Source of the DNA: Desulfobacula sp.
GTDB taxonomy: Bacteria; Desulfobacterota; Desulfobacteria; Desulfobacterales; Desulfobacteraceae
Direction: 5' to 3'
DNA length: 36,958 nt
Assembly (NCBI GenBank): GCA_020048635.1
Contig: JAIFMF010000034.1
Coordinates: forward strand, 1-36,958
Shown here piece by piece: positions 17,764 through 26,320 of this stretch. Position 1 is the first letter of the stretch, and each line of letters begins with the position of its first letter. The notes under the pieces were generated by a model. It worked only from the letters and a program-made list of their open reading frames with translations. It did not search any database and was not told the origin of the DNA. The position numbers and the translations under genes are program-made.

Positions 17764-20700
17764 TTCAACCCTCCAAGCAAACCCTCTATTTTGGCCAGAA
17801 TCTGATCATCTTCATAGGCAAATAACTGAATGGCCTTGGCCGGACAATCTGCAACACACACGCCGCATCCCTGACATTTGGCCGGATCAATCTGTGAATA
17901 ACCGTCTTCATTGATAAACGGGATGCTGAAAGGACAGGCGCGAACACAGATAAGGCAGGCAGCGCATTTTGAGGAATCCACTTTTGCCACTGCCGCACCC
18001 AGGTTGATTTCCTTTTTTGCCAGCAGGGCCTGTGCCCGGCAGGCAGCCGCATGGGCCTCGGTAATACTCTCCTGGATGTTTTTGGGAGATCGTGCCGTTC
18101 CGGCCACAAAAATACCCCTGACACTCATGTCAACCGGTCTTAGTTTGACATGATCTTCAAGGAAAAAATGATCGGAGGTTCTCGGAAGATGAAACATCAT
18201 GGCCATGTCTTCCGTGGTCTCGTCATCTGCTGTCATTCCCGTGCTCAAAGCCAGACAGCTTGTTTCAATCTGAATTTTACGATCCAGAATGATGTCGTGT
18301 GCAAAAACGGAAATCCGGTCATTTTCAACCCATACCTCTGGTTTATTCTCCAAAGAAAACCGAATGAACTGGATACCCATGTTTCGGGCCTGTCTGTAAT
18401 AATCCTCCTGAAATCCATAGGTACGCATATCCCGGTAAAAAACATAAATCTCAATATCCGGATTCAACGTTTTAGCCCGTAATGCATTTTTAACTGCAGC
18501 CTGACAGCAGACCCTTGAGCAGTTAGGGTTACCGGGCTCCCTTGACCCGGCACACTGGATCATGACCATCTGGGTCATTTTTTTTATTTTTTCAGGATAA
18601 TCTTCAATCAGCACATCCAGTTCAAGTTGGGTCACAATATTTTCATGCAGCCCCAGACCATATGCATCCGGCCGGTTCGGCAAGGCACCGGTGGCAAAAA
18701 TGGTTACCCCGTGATCAATCTGCATATAGTTCATTCTTGGACCGGTTTGAAGCCCTGTTTTAAACCGGCCCGGTACTCCTGAGTGATCAACGATAATGGA
18801 ATTTGCCAATACCATGATATTTTTATGGGTGGATACTTGATCCGTCAAACGGGACATGAATACGCCCACATCCTCTCCTTCAATGGTTCTCCGGATGGAT
18901 TTGGCCAGGCCTCCCAGGGTTGAGTTTTTTTCCACAAGATAGACTTTAATTCCCTGATCTGCTAACTGAAGTGCCGCTGTCATTCCGGTAACCCCACCGC
19001 CGACAACCAGTGCATTAGGATTCATGGGCAGGAATTGATCCATCAGCGGTCTGCTTTTACGGACACCGCAGATACCGGCCCTGAGCAGTTGGAATGCTTT
19101 ATTGAGAGCTTCTTTGGGATGCCCTAAATGGGCCCAGGCATCCTGGTCCCTTAAGTTTACGATTTCCACCAGGTATTTGTTCAGGCCGGCTCGCCTGAGC
19201 AGATCCTGGAATTTGGTTTCATGGGTTCTGGGTGAACAGCCTCCGATGACCACCCGGTTCAGGTCGTTGGTCCTGATCGATTCTTCAATCAAATTCATGG
19301 ACTCGCTGCTGCACCCATGTCCGACAGCCCGGGATACCAACACATCAGTCTGGCATCCGGCAAATTCAACCATTTTATCCATATCCAGCAGGCCGCCGAT
19401 TTCCAGCCCGCAATCACAGATAAAGACCCCGATTCTGAGGGGCTGGGTCGAAACATCTTTTTCCGGTATAAATCCGTTATCCTCCTCAGGTATATCCACT
19501 GCAGCCGTCAGGTTTGATGCTGCCATGCCGGCTGCCGCACTTGCCTGTACCATGGTTTCCGGGATGTCTTTGGGGCTCTGTGCGACGCCACAAACATACA
19601 CCCCCGGTCTTGACGTGACCACGGAATTAAAAGGATCTGTTTTGACAAAATCATGGATATTCAATTCTATTCCCAACTGCCGGGCCAGCTCCACGGAAGA
19701 CCCGGGTACCCTGAAACCTGTGGACAGTACCACCATATCGAATTCTTCAGTCATCTGAAGTGCTTTTTCTTCCAACGCATAGGTAATGGAAATATTTTTT
19801 GTTTCAGGGTCTTCAGTAATGGTGTGCGGGCGGCTTCTGATCATCCGGATGCCATAGTCGGTTTTCGCCCGGTTGAGGAAGAGTTCGTAATCCTTTCCAA
19901 AAGTTCGCATGTCCATATAAAAAATAGTTGTTTCAATGGTTTCGGCAAACCGTTCTTTTGTCACCATGGCCTCTTTCAAGGACACCATGCAGCAGACGCT
20001 GGAGCAATAGGGGACATCACCTTTATTGATCCCCCTTGATCCAACACATTGAATCCATGCCACTTTCCTGGGTCTTTTTTTATCCGACACCCTGATCAGA
20101 TCACCCTCAAAAGGGCCTGAAGCCGACATGATCCGTTCATATTGTAAACCGGTTACAACATTATCAAACTTACCGGCCCCGAAATGAGTTAAACCTGAAG
20201 GGTCAAATAGTTCAGCCCCCATGCTGAGAATCACCGATGCAACCTCAACCGTTTTTATCTGCTGCCGGTCCTCGGGAAAAATAGCGTCTGCCTTGCAGAT
20301 CTTTTGCAAGGCCGTTATATCAGCCATTTTTTCCATATCAATGGAAAAGGCATAGGGTGTGGCCTGCGGATACCGCATGCAGGTCGGCGCCCGGGGATCA
20401 AGTCCCGGGGTAAACCTGACAATATCGGGAAAATGTTTGTAACATTCCCCGCAGGCCGTGCATTTTTCCATATCAATATATCTTGGCTCTGTCACCAGTG
20501 TGGCCGTGAATCTGCCAGCCTCACCCGTTAAGGCTTTAAGCCGGGTCATGGGCATGAGGTTAAGATAAACCTGTCGTGTATTTTCAGACAAATGGGGGGA
20601 TACGGTGCATAAATCACAATTATTGGTTGGAAAAGTCCTGTCCAGGCTGGTCATTAATCCGCCAATGGAATAGGCACTGTCAATCAGAATGACATTTCTT

Positions 20701-20840
20701 CGGGATTCAGCCAGATCCAGGGTTGCACGAATACCCCCAACACCACCGCCGATCACCAGCACATGCGTGTGGGCGGTCTCACTATGTTCAATATCTTTAA
20801 GCTTTTGCATATATAACCTGTTGAATTGATAAATATCCAT
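17760..20840 (-). CDS. hdrA: Tandem HdrA-like flavin/Fe-S protein (cluster 1)
   Basis: A 1026-residue fusion of two HdrA-like FAD units. Unit 1 has the dinucleotide fold IGGGVGGIRA (30-39) and the CXXC pair Cys75/Cys78 (TNNCDLCTVSP). Unit 2 has VVGGGVTGMTAAL near residue 607. The C-terminus has two [4Fe-4S] motifs, cysteines 959-969 and 989-999 (CAACLICVRACP and CQGCGVCVADCP). The first ferredoxin motif is degenerate: Cys127, Cys130 and Cys133 are present, but the fourth position is Phe137 (CTACGECYKHFP). HdrA proteins bear the flavin that can split electron pairs. No HdrB or HdrC gene is next to it, unlike cluster 2. It follows the metF-like gene by 47 bases. Confidence 0.9.
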   Translation of the reverse strand: MDIYQFNRLYMQKLKDIEHSETAHTHVLVIGGGVGGIRATLDLAESRRNVILIDSAYSIGGLMTSLDRTFPTNNCDLCTVSPHLSENTRQVYLNLMPMTRLKALTGEAGRFTATLVTEPRYIDMEKCTACGECYKHFPDIVRFTPGLDPRAPTCMRYPQATPYAFSIDMEKMADITALQKICKADAIFPEDRQQIKTVEVASVILSMGAELFDPSGLTHFGAGKFDNVVTGLQYERIMSASGPFEGDLIRVSDKKRPRKVAWIQCVGSRGINKGDVPYCSSVCCMVSLKEAMVTKERFAETIETTIFYMDMRTFGKDYELFLNRAKTDYGIRMIRSRPHTITEDPETKNISITYALEEKALQMTEEFDMVVLSTGFRVPGSSVELARQLGIELNIHDFVKTDPFNSVVTSRPGVYVCGVAQSPKDIPETMVQASAAAGMAASNLTAAVDIPEEDNGFIPEKDVSTQPLRIGVFICDCGLEIGGLLDMDKMVEFAGCQTDVLVSRAVGHGCSSESMNLIEESIRTNDLNRVVIGGCSPRTHETKFQDLLRRAGLNKYLVEIVNLRDQDAWAHLGHPKEALNKAFQLLRAGICGVRKSRPLMDQFLPMNPNALVVGGGVTGMTAALQLADQGIKVYLVEKNSTLGGLAKSIRRTIEGEDVGVFMSRLTDQVSTHKNIMVLANSIIVDHSGVPGRFKTGLQTGPRMNYMQIDHGVTIFATGALPNRPDAYGLGLHENIVTQLELDVLIEDYPEKIKKMTQMVMIQCAGSREPGNPNCSRVCCQAAVKNALRAKTLNPDIEIYVFYRDMRTYGFQEDYYRQARNMGIQFIRFSLENKPEVWVENDRISVFAHDIILDRKIQIETSCLALSTGMTADDETTEDMAMMFHLPRTSDHFFLEDHVKLRPVDMSVRGIFVAGTARSPKNIQESITEAHAAACRAQALLAKKEINLGAAVAKVDSSKCAACLICVRACPFSIPFINEDGYSQIDPAKCQGCGVCVADCPAKAIQLFAYEDDQILAKIEGLLGGLN

Positions 20841-20887
20841 TTTCTATCATCTGCTCGAAAACAAAGAATGAAAAACGGATAGATGTT

Positions 20888-21760
20888 TTAAAGGCCTGCG
20901 CAGTCAAGAATTGCAGGTAACCGGTCTTCCCAGCCCACAGCGGAAATTTTGATGCCCTGGACTTCGTTTTTGAGCGAACGGATCATTTCGCCCGCAATAT
21001 GAATACATTCCGTTTCCCGGTCCTTTGCTTTCCGTATCCGGCCGATCAACGACTCAGACAATCTTGAACCCGGGTCGTTAATGGAAATATAACGGGCCAT
21101 ACCCACATTTTTCAACATGAAAACCGTGGCAATCACAGGTACGTTCAATGAGATGAATTTATTTAGGATCTGCTTGTAGACATCCATATCAAAGACCGGC
21201 GGAACCATGATAAACTGTGCCCCGGCCTCAACTTTTCCTTTGGCTTTTTCAAATTCTTCGGCCAGATGTCCGTCATCCCGGATCGGTTGAACCTGGCAAC
21301 CGGTGAAGAAGGCAGGCTTTCCTTTCAGATCAAAACCGGCCAGATCAACCCCTTTTTGAAGAGAACGAACCATCTCCAGGAGATCCAGTTCATTCAAATC
21401 ATCAACGACCTTTGCCGAGGGATGATCGCTATTGGCCATTGAATCTGCCTGCACAACGAGAAGGTTTCGGATTCCCAGTACCTGGGCTGCCAGCACATCC
21501 CCCTGTATGGCCAATCTATTACGGTCCCGGCCATAAATGTGGATGACCGGCTCAAACCCCTGCTGCCGGATGACGGCACCGCCGCCAAGTGCGCTCATTC
21601 GCATGACACCACCGTCCATATCCGGAATCACCACTGCATCGATACGTGATTTAAGGTGTCTTACATTTGTCACAATTTCTGATATATCAACTCCCTTGGG
21701 GATATTCATTTCAACCAGTACGGCAAATTCTCCCCGGGCAAGTTTTGTTTCAAAAGTCAT
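20888..21760 (-). CDS. Divergent MetF-like TIM-barrel protein (cluster 1, first gene)
   Basis: A 290-residue methylenetetrahydrofolate-reductase-like protein, clearly related to but distinct from the metF at the end of the same cluster. Retained segments are VIPDMDGGVMRMSALGGGAV, GRDRNRLAIQGDVLA, NLLVVQADS, GAQFIMVPPVFDMDVYKQIL and the final SAVGWEDRLPAILD. The SECGPP start of true MetF is replaced by VLVEMNIPKG. Both clusters begin with such a gene, so it probably forms a fixed part of the complex rather than a spare MetF. An AAGGAT ribosome-binding site precedes the ATG. Its substrate is uncertain; it could act on another C1-folate or flavin. Confidence 0.85.
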   Translation of the reverse strand: MTFETKLARGEFAVLVEMNIPKGVDISEIVTNVRHLKSRIDAVVIPDMDGGVMRMSALGGGAVIRQQGFEPVIHIYGRDRNRLAIQGDVLAAQVLGIRNLLVVQADSMANSDHPSAKVVDDLNELDLLEMVRSLQKGVDLAGFDLKGKPAFFTGCQVQPIRDDGHLAEEFEKAKGKVEAGAQFIMVPPVFDMDVYKQILNKFISLNVPVIATVFMLKNVGMARYISINDPGSRLSESLIGRIRKAKDRETECIHIAGEMIRSLKNEVQGIKISAVGWEDRLPAILDCAGL

Positions 21761-22128
21761 TTTTTTATATCCTTCTTATTATAAAAGATTTCAGTCTCTC
21801 GACATCATCATTAGTCAATAAAAAAGGTTGCCTTAGCAGAAACCATGCCAGAGACAGAAGAAGCAAGATGAATTGCTCAAAAAATCACGTATAGTATAAG
21901 CTTTGGTATTTGATTCAAACGCCCCAAATAGATCGCTGCCGACACTTGAGGTCTATACTGATAAGTTGATCTTGGCATTGACCGCATCTTAATTTTTTAA
22001 AAACGAAATGCGTCGTTTTAAGGATCCCAAAAAAATGAAAAAAAATACATACACCTGCTATCCTGCGGGGAAATGATTTGTCATGGAATGCAACGGCGCT
22101 ATTTTTGGGATTTGATGGTCGCATAAAT

Positions 22129-22163
22129 AAGACCTGCGTTTTTATCGGGTCTTGATTTTTTTA
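22129..22163 (+). terminator. Rho-independent terminator-like hairpin
   Basis: AAGACC (22129-22134) pairs perfectly with GGTCTT (22148-22153) across a 13-base loop, followed by GA and a run of seven T. It reads as a terminator on the plus strand, yet no plus-strand gene precedes it. It may end a short unannotated transcript or be left from a lost gene. Confidence 0.45.
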
Positions 22164-22190
22164 TTCTTCAACCTGAAGAGCGGGTTTAAA

Positions 22191-22437
22191 TGGTTATAAT
22201 ATGCTGAGGCAATTTCCTGATGTTTTATATCGGATAAATTCTCGCGTGACGGATTGCCCGACACCATTGCTAAAATATTCAGCCTGTGGCCTGCCCGTTC
22301 ACATTCCAAATCTTTTATTTATAGGCATGCCTGTGGACCCGCCTTGGATGCAATGACCGACGGATGAATTGCTGCGCTAAATATGTGACATCCAAAAAAC
22401 GTAAATTTTTCTCACGTTTTTCAAGAACAAAGCATAT
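22191..22437. repeat. Dispersed intergenic repeat, copy B
   Basis: The diverged partner of the element at 10851-11142, in the same orientation. Shared blocks are the left end TGGTTATAATATGCTGAGGC and onward, an inner GGCCTGCCCGTTCACA (22288-22303), and a right end with the perfect stem AAAAACGT (22395-22402) / ACGTTTTT (22414-22421) and the following TCAAGAACAAAGC. On the minus strand the left block reads IKHQEIASAYYNH against IKHPGIAPAYYYH in copy A, so a short protein-coding origin is possible. Confidence 0.65.
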
Positions 22438-22558
22438 TAACTTTTGATTATTTTATTATCCTATTCTTGACAAAAAGCCTCTTCCCATCTTAAAGGGTAT
22501 CTGACATGCATATGGAGTCAATGCATCATCTTTAACAAGGGGCATATTAAGACGACTT

Positions 22559-23725
22559 ATGGTCACTTTTTCCGGTGTCGGCGGGAGCAAGCTTCAAAGT
22601 GTCTGTCAATCCGATCGGGCTATCTGGCATGGGGTGGGCATGGTTGTCATCTGGCTTTTGATTGTCAACTGTTTTGCCCTCATCGCATTCAACCGGTTGA
22701 ATCTTGGCCAGGACACGGCTTTTGAATGGATGGCGAACGGGGTTATCAAACAGCCTGCCCAGAGCTGGAAAATTGTGGATATACACAACCGTTGGGATTC
22801 TTACTGGTACCTTGATATTGCTGAAAAAGGATATTATCTGCGGGGTGAAAAAGACATTGCCAATGTGGTTTTTTTCCCTCTTTATCCATTATTAATTCAG
22901 GCCGTAGCTCCTCTGGTTGGGGGGAATCTGATTCTGTCCGGATGGATCGTGAGCAGTATTTTTCTGATTCTGGCCTCAGCCATGCTGGTCCGCCTGACAC
23001 AACGGTTTCACCCTGAAATTGACCCGGTACTGCCGGTTATGTTTTTGCTGGCCTATCCCACCGCCTTTATACTCAATGCTGTTTATTCGGAATCGCTGTT
23101 CCTTTTTCTGTCTCTTGGCATGGTCTATTATGCCCGGGAGCAGAAATTTCTGATCGCAAGTATTTTTGCTGCATTTGCATCGGCAACACGCATTGCCGGC
23201 GTTTTTTTATGTGTGCTGCTGCTGGTTGAATTTATTCAGAGCCAGGGCTGGAAATCATTATTTGGGAAACGTGTACTTCCATTAATCATAGCGCCGTCCG
23301 GAGCCGTTGGATTCTTTTTGTATCACTGGATAGCCTTTGGTGATTTTTTTCTTTATCTTAGGATCCAATCCAACTGGGGAAGGGATTTTGAGATGACTGC
23401 CACTGATTATGTGATGCGAAACAGTCCCTATATGATTAATATGTTCAATGATCTATTGTTTACGGCCATGGTCATTATCATTGGTTTTCTGGCAATGAAA
23501 CGGTTAAGGATTTCATATGGTATCTACATGTTGGTTTCGATGGCCATCGCCTTGAGTACCGGTACGTTTCTTGCGGTTGCCCGGTATTCCATGATGCTTT
23601 TTCCGGTATATCTCATGGCAGCCTCCATCCGATCGGTCACGGGTCGCGGGGCATGGATGTTAACCTCGGCGCTTCTATTGGCACTGAACATCATCGGCTT
23701 TCTGAACCATTACTGGGTGGGTTGA
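22559..23725 (+). CDS. PIG-V-like mannosyltransferase family membrane protein
   Basis: A 388-residue polytopic membrane protein with around nine hydrophobic helices. It shows the family signature of PIG-V/GT-C glycosyltransferases: NRWDSYWYLDIAEKGY (78-92, containing the WD pair), then VVFFPLYPLLIQ (about 104-115) and NAVYSESLFLFLS (about 173-185). Such enzymes transfer a sugar from a polyprenyl-phosphate donor to a lipid or glycan on the outer face of the membrane. A DPM1-like synthase that could make such a donor begins six bases after its stop, so the pair probably works as donor-maker and transferase. The true acceptor is not evident. The ATG has no strong ribosome-binding site. Confidence 0.78.
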   Translation: MVTFSGVGGSKLQSVCQSDRAIWHGVGMVVIWLLIVNCFALIAFNRLNLGQDTAFEWMANGVIKQPAQSWKIVDIHNRWDSYWYLDIAEKGYYLRGEKDIANVVFFPLYPLLIQAVAPLVGGNLILSGWIVSSIFLILASAMLVRLTQRFHPEIDPVLPVMFLLAYPTAFILNAVYSESLFLFLSLGMVYYAREQKFLIASIFAAFASATRIAGVFLCVLLLVEFIQSQGWKSLFGKRVLPLIIAPSGAVGFFLYHWIAFGDFFLYLRIQSNWGRDFEMTATDYVMRNSPYMINMFNDLLFTAMVIIIGFLAMKRLRISYGIYMLVSMAIALSTGTFLAVARYSMMLFPVYLMAASIRSVTGRGAWMLTSALLLALNIIGFLNHYWVG

Positions 23726-23731
23726 TTTTTT

Positions 23732-24727
23732 ATGAAAGAAGCTTCTTCACAAACCATATCCATTGTCGTCCCGGTATTTAATGAAGAGAAGAACATCCCT
23801 CTTTTGTATCAACGGATTGTTGAAGTCCTGCAGCCTTTGGCCGGAAGCCTTGAATTGATTTTTGCAGATGATGGCAGCCTGGATGATTCATGGCTTGCCG
23901 TGAGCACACTGGCAGAGCAGGATGCGAGGGTACGGGGGGTTCGACTGTCCCGAAATTTCGGGCATCAATATGCCCTCATGGCAGGCCTCGAAATGGCTGA
24001 AGGTGATGCCGTGATAATGATGGATTGTGATCTGCAGCATCCGGTTGAAATGATACCGATCCTCGTGGAAAAATGGCGATCAGGGTTCAAGGTCGTTAAA
24101 ACCTTACGCAAGGATCATTCTGAGATCGGATGGTTTAAACAGTGGACTTCACATGGTTTTTACCGGCTCTTCTCTTATCTGAGCGGCGTAAAATTGCAGG
24201 CCGGCCTTGCGGATTTCCGATTGCTGGACCGCCAGGCGCTTCAGGAACTGCTTCGTTTCAAAGAAGAGGGATTGTTTTTACGCGGTTTGACCGAATGGAT
24301 CGGTTTTCCTTCCTGCGTTGTGCCATACCAGGCAGGGGAGAGGATTCACGGCCGTTCCCAGTATAGTTTAAAAAAGATGATCAGTTTTGCGTGGAAAGGG
24401 GTGAGTTCTTTTTCCGTTATGCCCTTGCGAATCGGGATTTTATTCGGCCTGATGGGAAGCCTGATATCCGTGTGTGGTGTCTTTTATGCCTTCTGGGGAA
24501 AAATTTTTGGTCAGGGAACAGTGCCAGGCTGGGCGTCAACACTCATGGTCATTTCTCTTTTGTTTTCCATACTGTTTGTTTATCTTGGAATTCTTGGAGA
24601 ATATGTAGGCCGTATCATCATTGAAGCCCGCCGCAGACCGAGGTTCATTGTCTGTGACATTGCCGGTTTTTCTAAAAATTTTCCATCCGCGCAGACTTTA
24701 TCCTTCCATGAATCCCGTCGACGGTAG
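23732..24727 (+). CDS. DPM1/GtrB-like polyprenyl-phosphate glycosyltransferase (GT2)
   Basis: A 331-residue family 2 glycosyltransferase. The GT-A domain includes SIVVPVFNEEKN (10-21), ADDGS (45-49) and MDCDLQHP (about 94-101, the DXD-type metal site), then a HGRSQYSLKKMI membrane-proximal motif typical of DPM1/GtrB/ArnC enzymes. Two C-terminal transmembrane helices follow (about 233-255 and 268-292). It probably makes polyprenyl-phosphate-hexose on the cytoplasmic face, to be used by the PIG-V-like enzyme six bases upstream. Its end overlaps the next gene by 20 bases. Confidence 0.9.
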   Translation: MKEASSQTISIVVPVFNEEKNIPLLYQRIVEVLQPLAGSLELIFADDGSLDDSWLAVSTLAEQDARVRGVRLSRNFGHQYALMAGLEMAEGDAVIMMDCDLQHPVEMIPILVEKWRSGFKVVKTLRKDHSEIGWFKQWTSHGFYRLFSYLSGVKLQAGLADFRLLDRQALQELLRFKEEGLFLRGLTEWIGFPSCVVPYQAGERIHGRSQYSLKKMISFAWKGVSSFSVMPLRIGILFGLMGSLISVCGVFYAFWGKIFGQGTVPGWASTLMVISLLFSILFVYLGILGEYVGRIIIEARRRPRFIVCDIAGFSKNFPSAQTLSFHESRRR

Positions 24728-25607
24728 CCTTTTTTTTGATTCCAAATCCTTTCCCCGTCTGATTGTCAATGCAGATGATTTCGGAATATCAGAAGCCGTC
24801 AATGCCGGTATTGCAGAGGCCCATAACAAAGGCATTGTGACCACAACATCTTTGATGGCGGTGGGCAGGGCGTTTGATCATGCCGTTGACTTACACCGCT
24901 CATTTCCTACTTTGGATGTGGGTGCCCATTTAACCCTTGTCGCTGAAAAACCGTTATTGAAACAAAAATCTTCCCTGGCTGGGAAAGATGGATTTTTCCC
25001 TCCCAATATCCCCACGCTGCTGAAGCATCTTCTGAATAAACGGATTCAACTGATTGACATCAAAGCGGAGTGGTCTGCCCAGATTGAACGCATTCTTGAT
25101 TGCGGCATCCGGATAACGCATCTGGACAGTCATCAGCACCTGCATGCCCTGCCTGGAATCGCACAACTGACAATTAATCTGGCCTGCCAATATCATATCC
25201 CTTTTGTTCGCATCCCTATGGAAGATCGCTTGATTGCCCGGCCCATTACCTTCCACGGCCTTGTCCGCATGGCCGGTGCTATGACCTTGAGTGCCAGTTG
25301 TCTTGTCGCGCATCTGAATAGAAGAATGGTCGAAGGATCTCAATCCCCCCGATTCCTGGGGTTTTATGAGGGCGGGCGGATGAATATGGAAAACCTGGAA
25401 CGGGTATTGAGATATTTAAAACCCGGCAGGGTGTATGAATTAATGTGCCACCCCGGATTTACCCCTCCAGAGCCTGAGATTAGGCTCTGGAATTATAACC
25501 ATTGTATTGAACTGGATGCCCTTGTCAGCCCGTCCATCCAATCCTTGATAGCATCCCGCAATATCCGGCTTTGCGGTTTTGCCGAATTGTCCGGCTATCC
25601 ACGTTGA
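24708..25607 (+). CDS. YdjC/ChbG-family (HpnK-like) carbohydrate deacetylase
   Basis: A 299-residue protein of the YdjC family, metal-dependent sugar deacetylases. Visible are RLIVNADDFGISEAVNAGI (metal-binding Asp pair), DVGAHLTLV, the DSHQHLHALPGI histidine motif, and YELMCHPGF (HPG motif). The same family contains HpnK of hopanoid biosynthesis, so a lipid-linked sugar substrate fits the neighbouring glycosyltransferases. I chose the ATG at 24708, which overlaps the glycosyltransferase end by 20 bases; a further upstream start would add 29 non-conserved residues. The 3' end overlaps the convergent methyltransferase gene by 13 bases. Confidence 0.85.
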   Translation: MNPVDGSLFFDSKSFPRLIVNADDFGISEAVNAGIAEAHNKGIVTTTSLMAVGRAFDHAVDLHRSFPTLDVGAHLTLVAEKPLLKQKSSLAGKDGFFPPNIPTLLKHLLNKRIQLIDIKAEWSAQIERILDCGIRITHLDSHQHLHALPGIAQLTINLACQYHIPFVRIPMEDRLIARPITFHGLVRMAGAMTLSASCLVAHLNRRMVEGSQSPRFLGFYEGGRMNMENLERVLRYLKPGRVYELMCHPGFTPPEPEIRLWNYNHCIELDALVSPSIQSLIASRNIRLCGFAELSGYPR

Positions 25608-26320
25608 AACATCATCCAGTATTGAGTTCCAATGGGAAATGATAAGATCTTTTTCTCAATGGCAGCCAGGCGGTCATTTTTCACCCACTGGGGCGGAAGA
25701 AAATTGATATAGGCAGATTCAAGAAAACGGAACGAATTTTTTAAAAACAGATTTCGGGTTGCATCCGCCGTCAACAGACGGGCGTCTTTGTCAAAGGGGC
25801 AGGTTTTGACCAGAAGTCGGGTAAAAGGGTTTAAGGGGTTGTGTTCCCATATCACCAGTTTTGATCCGGATTTCATTCTGTGGTAAAGGGCTGCGGCAGT
25901 TTTTGGCCGTTCTTTTGGGGGGATATGGTGAAACACATGACAGGTGATCACAAAATCAAAGCAACGCCCGTGCGGAAAGTCTTGCTGGCTCTTGGCAAGA
26001 ATGACGGAATCATCGCTCAAAAGGGTCCGGGCTTCATTTAATGAATCTTCGGACGTATCAAACCCGAACAGACGCAATTGCCCAGTATCCAGAAGCGGTT
26101 TTAAGTCAGGCGAATCCAGGAGGCATTTCAGCATTCTCCCGTTGCCGCAGCCAAAATCAAGATATGAGAATTCCCCATTCCCTATGTTGGATAGTATCCA
26201 TTGGGTTGCATAGGCTGCGCGCTGGATGATGAAACTTTCACTTTGAACACCGGGGGGAAGGCTCTGATTGTGTATTTTTTCATAGTCCCTGGCAATTTGA
26301 TCAAAAACATTCTGGGTCAT
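25595..26320 (-). CDS. Class I SAM-dependent methyltransferase
   Basis: A 241-residue methyltransferase. The glycine-rich SAM motif is FSYLDFGCGNGRM (51-63), followed by the acidic FGFDTSED (motif II) and FVITCHVFHHIPP (motif IV/V region). The type resembles small-molecule or lipid/quinone methyltransferases; the substrate is unknown. It overlaps the upstream UPF0104 gene by four bases (same strand) and is convergent with the deacetylase gene. Probably part of the glycan/lipid island. Confidence 0.82.
   Translation of the reverse strand: MTQNVFDQIARDYEKIHNQSLPPGVQSESFIIQRAAYATQWILSNIGNGEFSYLDFGCGNGRMLKCLLDSPDLKPLLDTGQLRLFGFDTSEDSLNEARTLLSDDSVILAKSQQDFPHGRCFDFVITCHVFHHIPPKERPKTAAALYHRMKSGSKLVIWEHNPLNPFTRLLVKTCPFDKDARLLTADATRNLFLKNSFRFLESAYINFLPPQWVKNDRLAAIEKKILSFPIGTQYWMMFQRG

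Larger units (their letters stand above)
21761..22558. other. 798-base gene-free spacer between redox cluster 1 and the glycan island
   Basis: No convincing gene is present. A 69-codon leftward frame (21915-22124) has no recognisable motif, no good ribosome-binding site and is probably chance or a remnant. Seen in it are a small perfect stem AAAACGA/TCGTTTT with a six-base loop near 22000-22020, a terminator-like hairpin at 22129-22163, repeat copy B at 22191-22437, and a TTGACA hexamer at 22467 without a convincing -10. The divergent promoters of the genes at 21760 and 22559 should be here, but I cannot place them firmly. Confidence 0.6.

Noticed and set aside
21915..22124. 69-codon minus-strand frame in the long spacer
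   Set aside because: No recognisable motif, no ribosome-binding site, ATG in unremarkable context; at best a remnant.
22467..22498. Promoter with TTGACA ahead of the PIG-V-like gene
   Set aside because: The -35 is good but no acceptable -10 lies at 16-18 bases, so it was not called.
21761..22558. Cobalamin or SAM riboswitch ahead of the metF-like gene
   Set aside because: I found no B12-box or SAM-riboswitch core sequence. The structured parts seen are a simple stem, a terminator-like hairpin and the dispersed repeat.
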